A stretch of 64,000 nucleotides of DNA from Paenibacillus cymbidii (GTDB taxonomy: Bacteria > Bacillota > Bacilli > Paenibacillales > NBRC-103111): positions 124,001 through 188,000 of the forward strand of contig NZ_SHLX01000001.1 of the NCBI RefSeq assembly GCF_004764705.1. Direction: 5' to 3'. This document shows, piece by piece, positions 44,395 to 54,851 of the stretch. The translations under genes and the position numbers were made by a program. Position 1 is the first letter of the stretch, and each line of letters begins with the position of its first letter. The notes beneath the pieces were generated by a model. That model was not told where the DNA came from and searched no databases. It was given only the letters and a program-made list of their open reading frames with translations.

Positions 44395-44748
44395 CATTAC
44401 GAACGTCATATTATGTTACGTGATGATAAGGAGCAGTAGTGCCCGCTGCGTTTCGCAGAGAGCCGGTGAACGGGTGGAAGCCGGCAGACGGATGGCGCGA
44501 ACTCGCCTTGGAGCGATGATGGTGAATGCCGGTCGGCGACGAAACAAGTCGCGCACACCGGTCCAGCCGGATCGATTGGCCCGCGTTAAGGGCTTCAGAG
44601 TGAACGATCCCGTTCGATGGGCGCAAGCCCATGGTCGATTTTGTCGATGCGGGGCGTTAACTAGGGTGGTACCACGGGAATATAACCTCTCGTCCCTAGC
44701 CGTTGCGGCTGGAGGACGGAGGTTTTTAATTTTTTAGGAGGGTTACCG
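44395..44748 (+). ncRNA. T-box leader RNA controlling leuS
   Basis: The leader folds into a stem I region. In its specifier loop, GCGAACTCGCC presents CTC (44502-44504), a Leu codon, to pair with tRNA-Leu. The T-box proper AGGGTGGTACCACGGG (44663-44678) is followed by the terminator. Uncharged tRNA-Leu should stabilise the antiterminator and permit leuS expression; charged tRNA leaves termination in place. Boundaries are taken from the promoter and the leuS start. Confidence 0.93.
44684..44736 (+). terminator. T-box conditional terminator
   Basis: A long stem: AACCTC, CGTCC and AGCCG on the left pair with CGGCT, GGACG and GGTT on the right, loop TTG, followed by TTTTT and TTTTTT. Overlap of the left arm with the T-box sequence gives the antiterminator alternative. 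Confidence 0.88.
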
Positions 44749-47199
44749 ATGAGTCAGGAGACGAAAGAGCAAGGATACAATCCGCTTGCGATCGAACCGA
44801 AGTGGCAGCGGCATTGGGATGAGAAGAAAACGTTCCGCGTGCTGGACAACGACGCGCTGCCGAAGTTTTACGCGCTCGACATGTTCCCGTATCCATCGGG
44901 CGCCGGCCTGCATGTCGGCCATCCGGAAGGATATACGGCGACGGACATCGTGTCGCGCTTCAAGCGGATGCGCGGCTACAACGTGCTGCATCCGATGGGC
45001 TGGGACGCGTTCGGCTTGCCGGCCGAACAATATGCGCTGCAGACGGGGCGGCATCCGCGCGAAATTACCGCGGAGAACATCAACAATTTCCGCCGCCAGA
45101 TCAAGTCGCTCGGTTTTTCGTACGATTGGGACCGCGAATTCAGCACGACCGACCCCGATTACTACAAGTGGACGCAGTGGATTTTTATCCAGCTGTACAA
45201 CAAGGGACTTGCTTATGTCGACGAAGTGCCGGTCAACTGGTGCCCGGCGCTCGGCACGGTGCTGGCGAACGAAGAAGTCATCAACGGCCTGAGCGAACGC
45301 GGCAACCATCCGGTTATCCGCAAGCCGATGCGCCAGTGGATTCTGAAAATTACGGCGTACGCCGAGCGGCTGCTCGAGGACTTGGAGGAGCTGGACTGGT
45401 CGGAAAGCATCAAGGACATGCAGCGCAACTGGATCGGCAAGTCGAAGGGCGCCGAAGTGACGTTTGCGATCGACGGCGGCGCGGCGGGCGACGCGATCAC
45501 GGTCTTCACGACACGGCCCGACACGTTGTTCGGGGCGACGTATTGCGTGCTGGCTCCGGAGCATGAGCTGGTCGCGCGCATCACCACGGACGCGCAGCGC
45601 CAGGCGGTCGAGGAGTACCGCGAGCGGGCTTCGCGCAAGAGCGATCTGGAGCGCACCGACCTCGCCAAGGAGAAGTCCGGCGTCTTCACCGGCGCGTACG
45701 CGGTCAATCCGGTGGGCGGCGGCAAAGTGCCGGTATGGATTGCCGATTACGTGCTGGCCGGCTACGGCACGGGCGCGATTATGGCGGTTCCGGGCCACGA
45801 CGAGCGCGACTACGCGTTCGCGAAGCAATATGAGCTGCCGATTGTCGAAGTGGTCAAAGGCGGCGACTTGTCCAAGGAAGCGTATGCCGGCGACGGCGAA
45901 CACGTCAATTCGAGCTTCCTCGACGGGCAGCGCAACGAGCAGGCGATCGCAACGATGATCGACTGGCTGGAGCAGAACGGCAAAGGCGAAGGCAAGGTGA
46001 CGTACCGGCTGCGCGATTGGTTGTTCAGCCGTCAGCGCTATTGGGGCGAACCGATCCCGATCCTGCATCTGGAAGACGGCACGATGAAGCCGGTGCCGAT
46101 CGATCAGCTGCCGCTCGTGCTGCCGGAAGTGGAGCACATCACCCCTTCGGGAACGGGCGAATCGCCGCTGGCCACCGTGCCGGAGTGGGTCAATACCATT
46201 GATCCGGAGACAGGCAACAAGGCGCGGCGCGAAACGAACACGATGCCGCAATGGGCGGGAAGCTGCTGGTATTATCTGCGGTTCATCGATCCGCACAACG
46301 ACGAAGCGCTGTGTTCGCCCGAGCTGCAGAAGAAGTGGCTGCCGGTCGACTTGTACATCGGCGGCGCCGAACATGCCGTGCTGCACTTGCTGTACGCGCG
46401 CTTCTGGCACAAGGTGCTGTACGACCTGGGCGTCGTGTCGACGAAGGAGCCGTTCCACAAGCTGGTCAACCAGGGCATGATTCTCGGCGAAAACAACGAA
46501 AAGATGAGCAAGTCGCGCGGCAACGTCATCAATCCGGACGAAATCGTCGGCGAATTCGGGGCCGACACGCTGCGCATGTACGAAATGTTCATGGGACCGC
46601 TGGAGGCGACGAAGCCGTGGAACGTTAGCGGCGTGGAAGGCATTTACCGGTTCCTGAACCGCGTCTGGCGCCTGTTCGTCGACGGTGAAGGCGCGCTGCA
46701 GGGCAAAATCGCGGACAGCGAGCAAGGCGTCAGCGAGTCGTTCAAGCGCACCTGGCACAAAACGATCAAGAAGCTGACCGAAGATTACGAAGCGCTGCGG
46801 TTCAACACGGCGATCAGCCAACTGATGATTTTCGTCAACGAGGCGTACAAAACGGATGTGCTGCCGAAGGCGGCGATGCGCCATTTCGTGCAGATGCTGT
46901 CGCCGATTGCCCCGCACATCGCCGAAGAGCTGTGGGAGCGGCTCGGCAACGGCGAGTCCGTCTCTTACGAGCCGTGGCCGGTTTACGATGTGGCGTGGAC
47001 GGTGGACAACGAGGTCGAAATCGTCGTGCAAGTGAACGGCAAAATTGTCGACCGCTTGTCCATTCCGAAAGATTTGGAAGAAGCGGCGATGCAGGAGCAG
47101 GCGTTGTCGCTCGATAAAGTGAAGGATGCGATTGCGGGAAAGACGATCCGCAAGACGATTGCGGTCAAGGGCAAGCTGGTGAACCTGGTCGTCGGCTAA
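44749..47199 (+). CDS. leuS: Leucyl-tRNA synthetase
   Basis: An 816-residue class I synthetase that charges tRNA-Leu. The HIGH-type motif is in [15 protein letters not shown] and the KMSKS motif in [12 protein letters not shown]. The CP1 editing domain lies between ([30 protein letters not shown]). TTAGGAGGG precedes the ATG. Expression is governed by the upstream T-box. It ends beside the convergent comER with a shared hairpin. Confidence 0.98.
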   Translation: MSQETKEQGYNPLAIEPKWQRHWDEKKTFRVLDNDALPKFYALDMFPYPSGAGLHVGHPEGYTATDIVSRFKRMRGYNVLHPMGWDAFGLPAEQYALQTGRHPREITAENINNFRRQIKSLGFSYDWDREFSTTDPDYYKWTQWIFIQLYNKGLAYVDEVPVNWCPALGTVLANEEVINGLSERGNHPVIRKPMRQWILKITAYAERLLEDLEELDWSESIKDMQRNWIGKSKGAEVTFAIDGGAAGDAITVFTTRPDTLFGATYCVLAPEHELVARITTDAQRQAVEEYRERASRKSDLERTDLAKEKSGVFTGAYAVNPVGGGKVPVWIADYVLAGYGTGAIMAVPGHDERDYAFAKQYELPIVEVVKGGDLSKEAYAGDGEHVNSSFLDGQRNEQAIATMIDWLEQNGKGEGKVTYRLRDWLFSRQRYWGEPIPILHLEDGTMKPVPIDQLPLVLPEVEHITPSGTGESPLATVPEWVNTIDPETGNKARRETNTMPQWAGSCWYYLRFIDPHNDEALCSPELQKKWLPVDLYIGGAEHAVLHLLYARFWHKVLYDLGVVSTKEPFHKLVNQGMILGENNEKMSKSRGNVINPDEIVGEFGADTLRMYEMFMGPLEATKPWNVSGVEGIYRFLNRVWRLFVDGEGALQGKIADSEQGVSESFKRTWHKTIKKLTEDYEALRFNTAISQLMIFVNEAYKTDVLPKAAMRHFVQMLSPIAPHIAEELWERLGNGESVSYEPWPVYDVAWTVDNEVEIVVQVNGKIVDRLSIPKDLEEAAMQEQALSLDKVKDAIAGKTIRKTIAVKGKLVNLVVG

Positions 47200-47202
47200 A
47201 CC

Positions 47203-47250
47203 AAAAAAAAGCGGCTTTCAGTCGGATGACGAGTCCAGACTGGAAGCCGC
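47203..47250. terminator. Bidirectional terminator shared by leuS and comER
   Basis: GCGGCTTTCAGT (47211-47222) pairs with ACTGGAAGCCGC (47239-47250) with one wobble. Eight A residues on the left (47203-47210) give comER, read on -, a full T tract; the leuS side has TCTTT. The hairpin includes the last codons of comER. Confidence 0.82.
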
Positions 47251-48048
47251 TCTTTCCATTTCATCGTAATATTTGGCATGGGTAATGCCGATTAGCCGGT
47301 GAAACAAGTCGCCGACGCTTTCCTCCATCAGCTTGAGCCCCTTGGCCGTGATGCCGCCCGGTACGGCGACGCGGTACTGCACGTCTTCCGGCGACAAGCC
47401 GCCCTCCGTCAGCAGCGTGCCGGTGCCGCGCAGCATTTCGCAGGCGAGCCGCTCCGCCTCGGCGCGGGGAATGCCCGTTTCCACTGCGGCGGCATCGATA
47501 AATTTCTGCAGCAGGAAGGAGAAGAAGGCCGGTCCGCAGCTCGAAATGTCGGAACTGACCCGGGTAAAGCGTTCGTTCACCTGCACGGGACGTCCGATGG
47601 CGGACAGCAGCCGCTCCAGGCCGGCGATGTCGGCCGGCGACAAACGTTCGCCGTACATGCAGAGCAGGGCGCCGCTCAGCATGTAGTTCGTAATGCTGGG
47701 AATGACTTTGGCGATTTTTGCCGGCAGCCAGCTTTCCAGGCTGCCGATCGTCACCGGGCTCGTAATCGACACGACGATTTGCCGGTCGTTCACCGTGCGT
47801 TTGATTTCTTTCAGCACAGTCCGGAACTCATGAGGCTTGATGCACAGGAAGACGATATCGTTGCCTTCCGCCGCTTCGGCGTTCGAATAAGCGACGCGCA
47901 TGCCGGGGTACCGCTCGGCGAGCTGCTCCGCTTTGCGCGCCGTCCGGTTGGCGGCCGTAATGTGACGAGGGGCAAGCACGCCGGCTTTGAGCAGCGATTC
48001 GATCAAGATCGTCCCCATGCTTCCTGTTCCGATAAACCCGACCTGCAT
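47218..48048 (-). CDS. comER: Late competence protein ComER (P5C-reductase-like)
   Basis: A 276-residue homologue of pyrroline-5-carboxylate reductase. An N-terminal NAD(P) loop reads QVGFIGTGSMGTILIESLLK and the signature near the C-terminus is AVPGGITAKGLKLMEESVGD. In Bacilli comER lies divergently upstream of comEA, as here; it is not needed for DNA uptake and has been linked to sporulation and biofilm formation. The ATG at 48048 has AGGAGGTGG upstream; an upstream ATG is out of spacing. Its 3' end overlaps the shared terminator. Confidence 0.93.
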   Translation of the reverse strand: MQVGFIGTGSMGTILIESLLKAGVLAPRHITAANRTARKAEQLAERYPGMRVAYSNAEAAEGNDIVFLCIKPHEFRTVLKEIKRTVNDRQIVVSITSPVTIGSLESWLPAKIAKVIPSITNYMLSGALLCMYGERLSPADIAGLERLLSAIGRPVQVNERFTRVSSDISSCGPAFFSFLLQKFIDAAAVETGIPRAEAERLACEMLRGTGTLLTEGGLSPEDVQYRVAVPGGITAKGLKLMEESVGDLFHRLIGITHAKYYDEMERAASSLDSSSD

Positions 48049-48287
48049 GCCGGCCACCTCCTGCTCATGCGAGCTACTTGCCCAAGCGGCTTGAACGCAT
48101 TGCCGCTCCTGCATTCCATTCTATTGAAAAGGGCGGAAGTTGACATGGGGAATACGCCCTTCTTGTCGCGAAATTCGTCAAAACGGAACCCGGCTTCTTC
48201 CCACTATATGCGTCGACCCGTCCGATTATGTGCTGAGATTAAGGGAAAGGGCGAGGAGGAGCGGAAAAAGAGCGGGAAAAGGGCGGC

Positions 48288-48316
48288 TTGATTAACGGAT
48301 GCTGCCGTGTTATAAT
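48288..48316 (+). promoter_or_regulatory. Sigma-A promoter upstream of comEA
   Basis: TTGATT (48288-48293), a 17-base spacer and TATAAT (48311-48316). The predicted start near 48323 lies only about 20 bases ahead of a strong intrinsic terminator. Confidence 0.75.
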
Positions 48317-48344
48317 GACGGAAACATTTGGAAATGCGGAAGCA

Positions 48345-48387
48345 CCGCCTTCATCCACGGTTTGTGGATGCTTGGCGGTTTTTTTGC
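48345..48387 (+). terminator. Intrinsic terminator in the comEA leader
   Basis: ACCGCC and CATCCAC pair with GTGGATG and GGCGGT in one stem broken by a small CTT/TT bulge, loop GGTTT, followed by seven T. It lies between the promoter at 48288 and comEA, so most transcripts should stop here unless read-through is promoted. Confidence 0.85.
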
Positions 48388-48434
48388 ATTCTTGCGGGCA
48401 TTGCGCCCGCTCGTCAGGGAAAGGAGCAGGATTG

Positions 48435-49007
48435 TTGCTGTCGACGATCGAAGATCGGTTGAAAAGGCTGCTGGAATGGGGATTCCATCGCAAAAGCGTG
48501 CTGATGTGGGCGGGAGCGGCGATTGTCGCAGGTTTGCTCTGGTTCGTGTCCGTACATGCGCCGCTTCCGTCCAGGAGCGGCTGGGACAAGCTTGCGCCGG
48601 ACAATGCGCAGATGCGGCAGCTGCTTGACGGCCAATCGGCCGCTGCGCCAACTGCCGCCGTCAAACCGGCGACGCCGACACCGGCAGAGGGACAGGAGGC
48701 GACAGCTTCGGCTGCCGCCTCTGCCGTGCCGGACCCGGCGGCAGGCGCGTTGACGGAGACGCCGCCGGAAACGACGCCTGTACCGGCGGCATCCGATTCG
48801 GCCGCTGCCGCTGCCGGCAAAGTGCGGCTCAACAGCGCCTCCTTGCAGGCGCTTATGAGCTTGCCGGGGATCGGCCCGAGCAAGGCGCAGGCGATCGTCG
48901 ACTACCGCACGAAAAACGGCGGCTTCAAGAAGCCGGACGACCTGATGAAGGTCAAGGGCATCGGCCCCAAAACATACGAAAGGCTGCAGCCGTTGATCGC
49001 CTTGTGA
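48435..49007 (+). CDS. comEA: ComEA competence DNA receptor
   Basis: A 190-residue DNA-binding receptor for transformation. One membrane helix near residues 22-42 (VLMWAGAAIVAGLLWFVSV) anchors it; a long Ala/Pro/Thr-rich linker (about 65-128) extends outward; the C-terminal (HhH)2 DNA-binding domain is clear (NSASLQALMSLPGIGPSKAQ; DDLMKVKGIGPKTYERLQPL). The SLBB/oligomerisation segment found between these parts in Bacillus ComEA is not visible. Start TTG 48435 lies 8 bases from AAGGAG; TTG 48432 is the alternative. Confidence 0.9.
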   Translation: MLSTIEDRLKRLLEWGFHRKSVLMWAGAAIVAGLLWFVSVHAPLPSRSGWDKLAPDNAQMRQLLDGQSAAAPTAAVKPATPTPAEGQEATASAAASAVPDPAAGALTETPPETTPVPAASDSAAAAAGKVRLNSASLQALMSLPGIGPSKAQAIVDYRTKNGGFKKPDDLMKVKGIGPKTYERLQPLIAL

Positions 49008-49031
49008 ATCGGGCATGTCCGCCTTTTCTAA

Positions 49032-50387
<1,356 letters not shown>

Positions 50388-50405
50388 TTGCAGGTGGGAA
50401 TGGGC

Positions 50406-50918
50406 ATGACAGTCCGCAAAGATTGGGATACGTATTTTCTCGACATCGCTTATATGGCGTCGACGCGGTCGCAGTGCCCCCGCCGCCATGTGGGCGCGGT
50501 GCTCGTGCAGGGCAAGAAGCTGCTCGGCACCGCCTATAACGGGGCGCCGATGGGCGTGCCGGATTGCAGCGAAGCGGGCTGCATGCTGGCCCTGGAGTAT
50601 GAGCTGCAGTCGGACGACGGCGAGGAGCGCATGGTGAAGAAGGAGCGGTGCATCCGCACGATCCATGCGGAGCAGAACCTGCTGCTGTTCACCGACCGCA
50701 GCGACCGGGAAGGTTCGACGGTGTACGTGACCGACCAGCCTTGCTGGACATGCGCCAACATGCTTGCCAACAGCGGCGTTGCGGAAATCGTTTATCACCG
50801 GGCATACCCCAAGGATCAGGACAAGGTGGAAGTGCTGATGCAGGAGCGCGGCATCGTGTTCCGGAGGCTGCCTGCCTACGAGCCGCCGCCGGGGGCTGCC
50901 GAGGAAGTCGTCAATTGA
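50406..50918 (+). CDS. comEB: ComEB, dCMP deaminase family
   Basis: A 170-residue zinc-dependent cytidine/deoxycytidylate deaminase. The active-site HAE is in RTIHAEQNLLLF and the zinc cysteines in QPCWTCANML. It is encoded in the comE operon of Bacilli although it is dispensable for transformation; it probably converts dCMP to dUMP. The ATG at 50406 follows AGGTGGGAA. Confidence 0.93.
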   Translation: MTVRKDWDTYFLDIAYMASTRSQCPRRHVGAVLVQGKKLLGTAYNGAPMGVPDCSEAGCMLALEYELQSDDGEERMVKKERCIRTIHAEQNLLLFTDRSDREGSTVYVTDQPCWTCANMLANSGVAEIVYHRAYPKDQDKVEVLMQERGIVFRRLPAYEPPPGAAEEVVN

Positions 50919-50935
50919 TCGGTTTTACCAGGAGG

Positions 50936-50978
50936 AAGAACCTCATGACCCGTTAACGGGAATGAGGTTCTTTTTTTT
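50936..50978 (+). terminator. Strong terminator between comEB and comEC
   Basis: AAGAACCTCAT (50936-50946) pairs with ATGAGGTTCTT (50962-50972), with an inner CCCGTTAACGGG palindrome (50949-50960), then eight T. It includes AGGAGG plus ATG ACC CGT TAA, a three-codon reading frame at 50945-50956. Confidence 0.88.
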
Positions 50979-51008
50979 GTTGGGCCGGAAGCGAAAGGAG
51001 AGAGACGG

Positions 51009-53552
51009 ATGAAGCGCCCGATCGTTTGGGGAGCGGCGGCCTGGACAGCCGGTTCGGCAGTGGCTTATGCGCTGCCGGACTGGCGGGCGACGCTTGCGCT
51101 TGTGCTTGTGCTGATCGGGCTTGCGGTCGGCCGTTTGCTTGTGCCGTTTCGCGGTCGGCACGCGCTGACGATCGTGTTGATCGGTTGTGCCGCTTGCGCG
51201 TATTTCCGCTATGGCGACGGAACGAACCGATCCGTCATTCCGGATTTTGTGGCCGACGGCAGCGCGGCCGTAGTTGCCGGCACGATCGTGTCGCCGGTCG
51301 AAGTGGACGGCGACCGGGCCACGTTCGTCCTGAAGGCGAAGCGGCTGGAGACGGAAGGGGCGAGCGTGCCGCTTGCCGGCGTCGAGAAGCTGCAAGTTTC
51401 GATCCGGCTGCTGGAGCAGGACGATCAGGCCATCGTCGCCGGCTGGGAACGCGGAGATGCGGCGGTCGTCGCCGGGACGCTGCTGCTGCCGTCCGAAGCG
51501 CGCAATTTTGGCGCATTCGATTATCGCGCCTATTTGCACCGGCAGCATATCCATTGGCAATTGACGGCCAAAGGCGTGGTGTCGGTCGATGCAGTAAAGG
51601 GGCATCGATGGGATGCTGCGGGCTTGCTGCGGACGGCCGACCGGCTCCGCGCCTGGCTCGGCGACCGTATCGACGTGCTGTTCCCGCCCTCGCAAGCGGG
51701 CTATATGAAAGGCTTGCTGCTTGGCTTGCGCGACGATTTCGATCCGGAGCAGTACGCGCGTTTCTCACGGCTTGGGTTGACGCACGTGCTGGCCATTTCC
51801 GGCTTGCACGTCGCCGTATTCGTCGGCTGCTTCGTGTGGGTGCTGCGCCGGTTCGGTCTCGTGCGCGAAACGGTATTGCTGACGGCGATGTGGACGCTGC
51901 CGTTTTATATTTTGCTGACGGGGGCGTCGCCTTCGGTCGTCCGTGCCGGGCTGATGACGATGCTGGCGCTGTGGGCCGCGCGCAAGCAGCTGCTGAGCGA
52001 CGGCTTGCATCTTGTCTGCATCGTCGGTTGGGCGATGCTGCTTTGGAATCCGTACTATTTGCTCGATGTCGGTTTCCAGTTGTCGTTCCTGGTCACAATC
52101 GGCCTGATCGTCGGCGTCTCCCGCGTCGGCAGCTTGCTGCCGGTTCGCAGTGCGGTTTGGCGCGGCGCGCTGGCGGTAACGATTGTCTCGCAGCTCGTTT
52201 CATTTCCGCTGACGATTTATTATTTCAACCAATACTCCATCCTGTCATGGCCGGCCAATTTGCTGCTCGTGCCGCTCATCAGCTTCATCGTCACGCCGGT
52301 CGGATCGGCCGCGCTGCTGCTGGGCGCCCTGTCTCCTGCGCTCGGCGGCGCTCTGGCATGGCCGGTCGTATGGCTGAACGGGCTGACGTTTGGCACCGTC
52401 GAAACGATGGAGAGCTGGCGAAAGTTCCAAATGGTGTGGCCGACACCGCCGCTCTGGTGGCTGTTGGCGTATTTCGGTTTGCTGGCGCTGCTGCTGCGCT
52501 TGCTGGAGCGGCGTCATGCCGCGCCAACCGCCGCCGAATTGGCCATGCTTCCGCCTGCGGAAGCGGGCGCGCCTCCGCTGCCGCAGCGGCGCAAAGGCGG
52601 CCGGTCCGTCGCCTGCTGCGTTGCGGCAGCCGTGCTGCTGCTGTTGTACGCTTATAAGCCGGCCTTGCTGCAGCGGGGAGAAGGACTGGTGCAGGTGATC
52701 GACGTCGGACAAGGCGACGCGATTCTGATCCGCACGCCGGAAGGCAAACACGTGTTGGTGGACGGCGGCGGCACGCTCAGCTTCCGCAAGCCGGGAGAGG
52801 AGTGGAAGCGCCGCGCGAACGAATACGAGGTAGGCGCGAAGCTGCTCGTTCCGCTGCTGAAACAGCGCGGCGTACACCGGCTCGATTTTGTTGTCGTTTC
52901 GCATGAGGACGCCGACCATATCGGCGGGCTGCAGGCGGTTGTCGAGCAACTGCCGGTATCGCGCCTGCTGTACAACGGTACGCTGAAGCCGGGGGGAACG
53001 GCGGAGCGGCTGTTCCGCACTGCTATCGGGCGAGGCGTATCGCTGCATACGGTGCAGGCCGGCGATGTGATCCGTCTCGATCGCGACACCGAACTGCAAG
53101 TGCTGTATCCGGTTCGGGCCGATTCCCTTGTCGGGCAGCAGCCGGTCATCGAGCGGGAGGCGAAGCAGAACGGGGTTTCGGTAGTGTTTCTGCTTGTCAT
53201 GTCGGGCGCGCGTTTGCTGTTTACCGGCGATATGGAGCAAGCCGCGGAGCAGGAGGTGCTGCGCCGCTTGAAAGATGACAACGCCGCTGCGGGACATGAC
53301 GTAGACGTGCTCAAAGTAGCCCATCACGGCAGCAAAACGTCGACCGGCGACGACTGGCTGTCGTTTTGGCAGCCGCGCCTTGCCGTCATTTCCGTCGGCG
53401 CACGCAACAGCTACGGCCATCCTTCGCCGATCGTCACGGAGCGGCTGGCGCTGCACCAAGTCCCAACGAAACGGACGGACCTTGACGGGGAAGTGCAAAT
53501 TCGCGTCAGCCGCAGCGGGCAGCTTGGCGTGCGGACGAAATTGCCGCCGTAA
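51009..53552 (+). CDS. comEC: ComEC/Rec2 DNA uptake channel
   Basis: An 847-residue polytopic membrane protein that passes single-stranded DNA into the cell. N-terminal helices and the OB-like extracellular domain (DUF4131) are followed by the Competence domain (YMKGLLLGLRDDFDPEQYAR; LTHVLAISGLHVAVFVGCFV) and a C-terminal metallo-beta-lactamase-like domain (VIDVGQGDAILIRTPEGKHV; VSHEDADHIGGLQAV; VAHHGSKTST). The HxDxDH-type pattern is preserved as HEDADH. It is preceded by GAAAGGAGAGAG. All three domains are intact, so DNA uptake capacity is plausible. Confidence 0.95.
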   Translation: MKRPIVWGAAAWTAGSAVAYALPDWRATLALVLVLIGLAVGRLLVPFRGRHALTIVLIGCAACAYFRYGDGTNRSVIPDFVADGSAAVVAGTIVSPVEVDGDRATFVLKAKRLETEGASVPLAGVEKLQVSIRLLEQDDQAIVAGWERGDAAVVAGTLLLPSEARNFGAFDYRAYLHRQHIHWQLTAKGVVSVDAVKGHRWDAAGLLRTADRLRAWLGDRIDVLFPPSQAGYMKGLLLGLRDDFDPEQYARFSRLGLTHVLAISGLHVAVFVGCFVWVLRRFGLVRETVLLTAMWTLPFYILLTGASPSVVRAGLMTMLALWAARKQLLSDGLHLVCIVGWAMLLWNPYYLLDVGFQLSFLVTIGLIVGVSRVGSLLPVRSAVWRGALAVTIVSQLVSFPLTIYYFNQYSILSWPANLLLVPLISFIVTPVGSAALLLGALSPALGGALAWPVVWLNGLTFGTVETMESWRKFQMVWPTPPLWWLLAYFGLLALLLRLLERRHAAPTAAELAMLPPAEAGAPPLPQRRKGGRSVACCVAAAVLLLLYAYKPALLQRGEGLVQVIDVGQGDAILIRTPEGKHVLVDGGGTLSFRKPGEEWKRRANEYEVGAKLLVPLLKQRGVHRLDFVVVSHEDADHIGGLQAVVEQLPVSRLLYNGTLKPGGTAERLFRTAIGRGVSLHTVQAGDVIRLDRDTELQVLYPVRADSLVGQQPVIEREAKQNGVSVVFLLVMSGARLLFTGDMEQAAEQEVLRRLKDDNAAAGHDVDVLKVAHHGSKTSTGDDWLSFWQPRLAVISVGARNSYGHPSPIVTERLALHQVPTKRTDLDGEVQIRVSRSGQLGVRTKLPP

Positions 53553-53570
53553 GTATACTTGGCGTCGATC

Positions 53571-54851
53571 TCAGCGAAACGGCGCTTGCAGCGCTTCGCC
53601 CAGATCGGCCAGAAACACGCGGCGCGTGCCGTCCACGAAGCCGTTGAACACGATATGGCGCTGGTCGGGCGCCCATGCGGGATGCGGGTCGACGCGCAGC
53701 GCCGACGCCACGGCGGTGCCCGGGTTGGCGACATTGATCCGCACCAGCGTCCGTTCGGTGCCGGCAGCAAGATCGATGAGCCGCAGCGGCACCGTGCCGT
53801 CCTTCGGCGTGACCGGCTCGTGTTCGTAGGCGTCGGTGAGCACATGCCGTCCGTCCGGGTGCACGGTCGGATGGCCGGAGCCGAGCGCCGCGTCGGTCAT
53901 TTTGCGCAAGTCCGTGCCGTCGCAGCGCACGCGGACCAGCTTCATGACACGATCGCCGTCGATGCCGAGGTTCATCGACAAATGCTCGCCGTCCGGAAAC
54001 CAGTTGATATGGTGGCCGCCCAGGCGCCACAGCTCCGGTCCGACGGCGACGCGAATATCCGTGCCGTCCGGACGCATCGTGACGACCCAGAAGTCCATTT
54101 GCGGCGACAGCTTGTTCCATGGCTCCCCGCCATCGGGAACGAATCCGCGCATCGTAAACAGCAGCCGGTTCCCTTGCGGATTGAACTTGCAATGGAAGCC
54201 GTAAATTTCCTTATGCGCGTGTGCGTCTCTATCGATCGCCGAAAGCGCCCGCTCCATCACGTCGCGGATCGAGACGAGCAGCTTGCGCCGGCCCGTGGCG
54301 ATATCGGTCGCGTACAAGCCGTCGTCTTCGCGGAACCCGGCATTGCGCGGCACAAGTTCGTCCGGGACGAGCACGCCGTAGCCGTATTGGGTGCGGCGCA
54401 TCCGTTTCATGCAGGCGGAAATGATCGTTCGGCCGTCTGGCGAAATGCGGTAAATGCCGCCTTCCAGCCGCCTGCGGCTGCCGGTGAGCGGGTCGAGCTC
54501 GACGCAGAACGGTTCCCATTCGCCGGGTTCGACATCGTTGAAATACAACTGGTTGTCGGTTGTTCCCCAGTTGAGATTGGCGCCGAGCTGCGGTTCCCAA
54601 CCGTGTGTGCGGGCGACGATGCGTTCTTTCCCGGCGGCCAGGTCGACAAGCACGATGTCGGCTTGTTCTCCGGGCGCGTTCAGCCGCTGCTCCTGCGGCA
54701 TACGAAGCAAGGCGATATATCGGCCGGACGGGCTGACTGGCGACGTGTCGAAGAAGCGGTGCAAGTTTCGGCCTTCATGCGGCGTGATGCACCAGACCGG
54801 AACTTGCGGTTCGTATGCGGTGTAACGCGGAAAGCTGGAGTGAATGATCAT
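53571..54851 (-). CDS. TolB-like beta-propeller protein (possible oligogalacturonate lyase family)
   Basis: A 426-residue protein built of repeated propeller blades (VSPSGRYIALLRM; RISPDGRTIISACM; FNPQGNRLLFTMRG; VHPDGRHVLTDAYE), each with an xSPDGxxI-type turn. The HHINWFPDGEHLSMNLGIDG segment resembles polysaccharide lyase family 22 (oligogalacturonate lyase), which would fit with the kduI gene at the end of the window. No signal peptide, so cytosolic. The ATG at 54851 gives a natural N-terminus; the longer open frame upstream is low-complexity. Family specificity is uncertain. Confidence 0.65.
   Translation of the reverse strand: MIIHSSFPRYTAYEPQVPVWCITPHEGRNLHRFFDTSPVSPSGRYIALLRMPQEQRLNAPGEQADIVLVDLAAGKERIVARTHGWEPQLGANLNWGTTDNQLYFNDVEPGEWEPFCVELDPLTGSRRRLEGGIYRISPDGRTIISACMKRMRRTQYGYGVLVPDELVPRNAGFREDDGLYATDIATGRRKLLVSIRDVMERALSAIDRDAHAHKEIYGFHCKFNPQGNRLLFTMRGFVPDGGEPWNKLSPQMDFWVVTMRPDGTDIRVAVGPELWRLGGHHINWFPDGEHLSMNLGIDGDRVMKLVRVRCDGTDLRKMTDAALGSGHPTVHPDGRHVLTDAYEHEPVTPKDGTVPLRLIDLAAGTERTLVRINVANPGTAVASALRVDPHPAWAPDQRHIVFNGFVDGTRRVFLADLGEALQAPFR

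Larger units (their letters stand above)
48049..48434. other. comER-comEA divergent region
   Basis: About 390 bases with no supported gene. It holds the promoter at 48288, the terminator hairpin at 48345 and a second stem (GCGGGC / GCCCGC, about 48395-48411) directly before the comEA ribosome site. The 48050-48285 part shows nothing recognisable apart from purine-rich stretches. Confidence 0.5.

Noticed and set aside
44743..47031. Long open frame on - opposite leuS
   Set aside because: It is an Arg/His/Gln-rich shadow of leuS with no family features; leuS has a T-box, ribosome site and all synthetase motifs.
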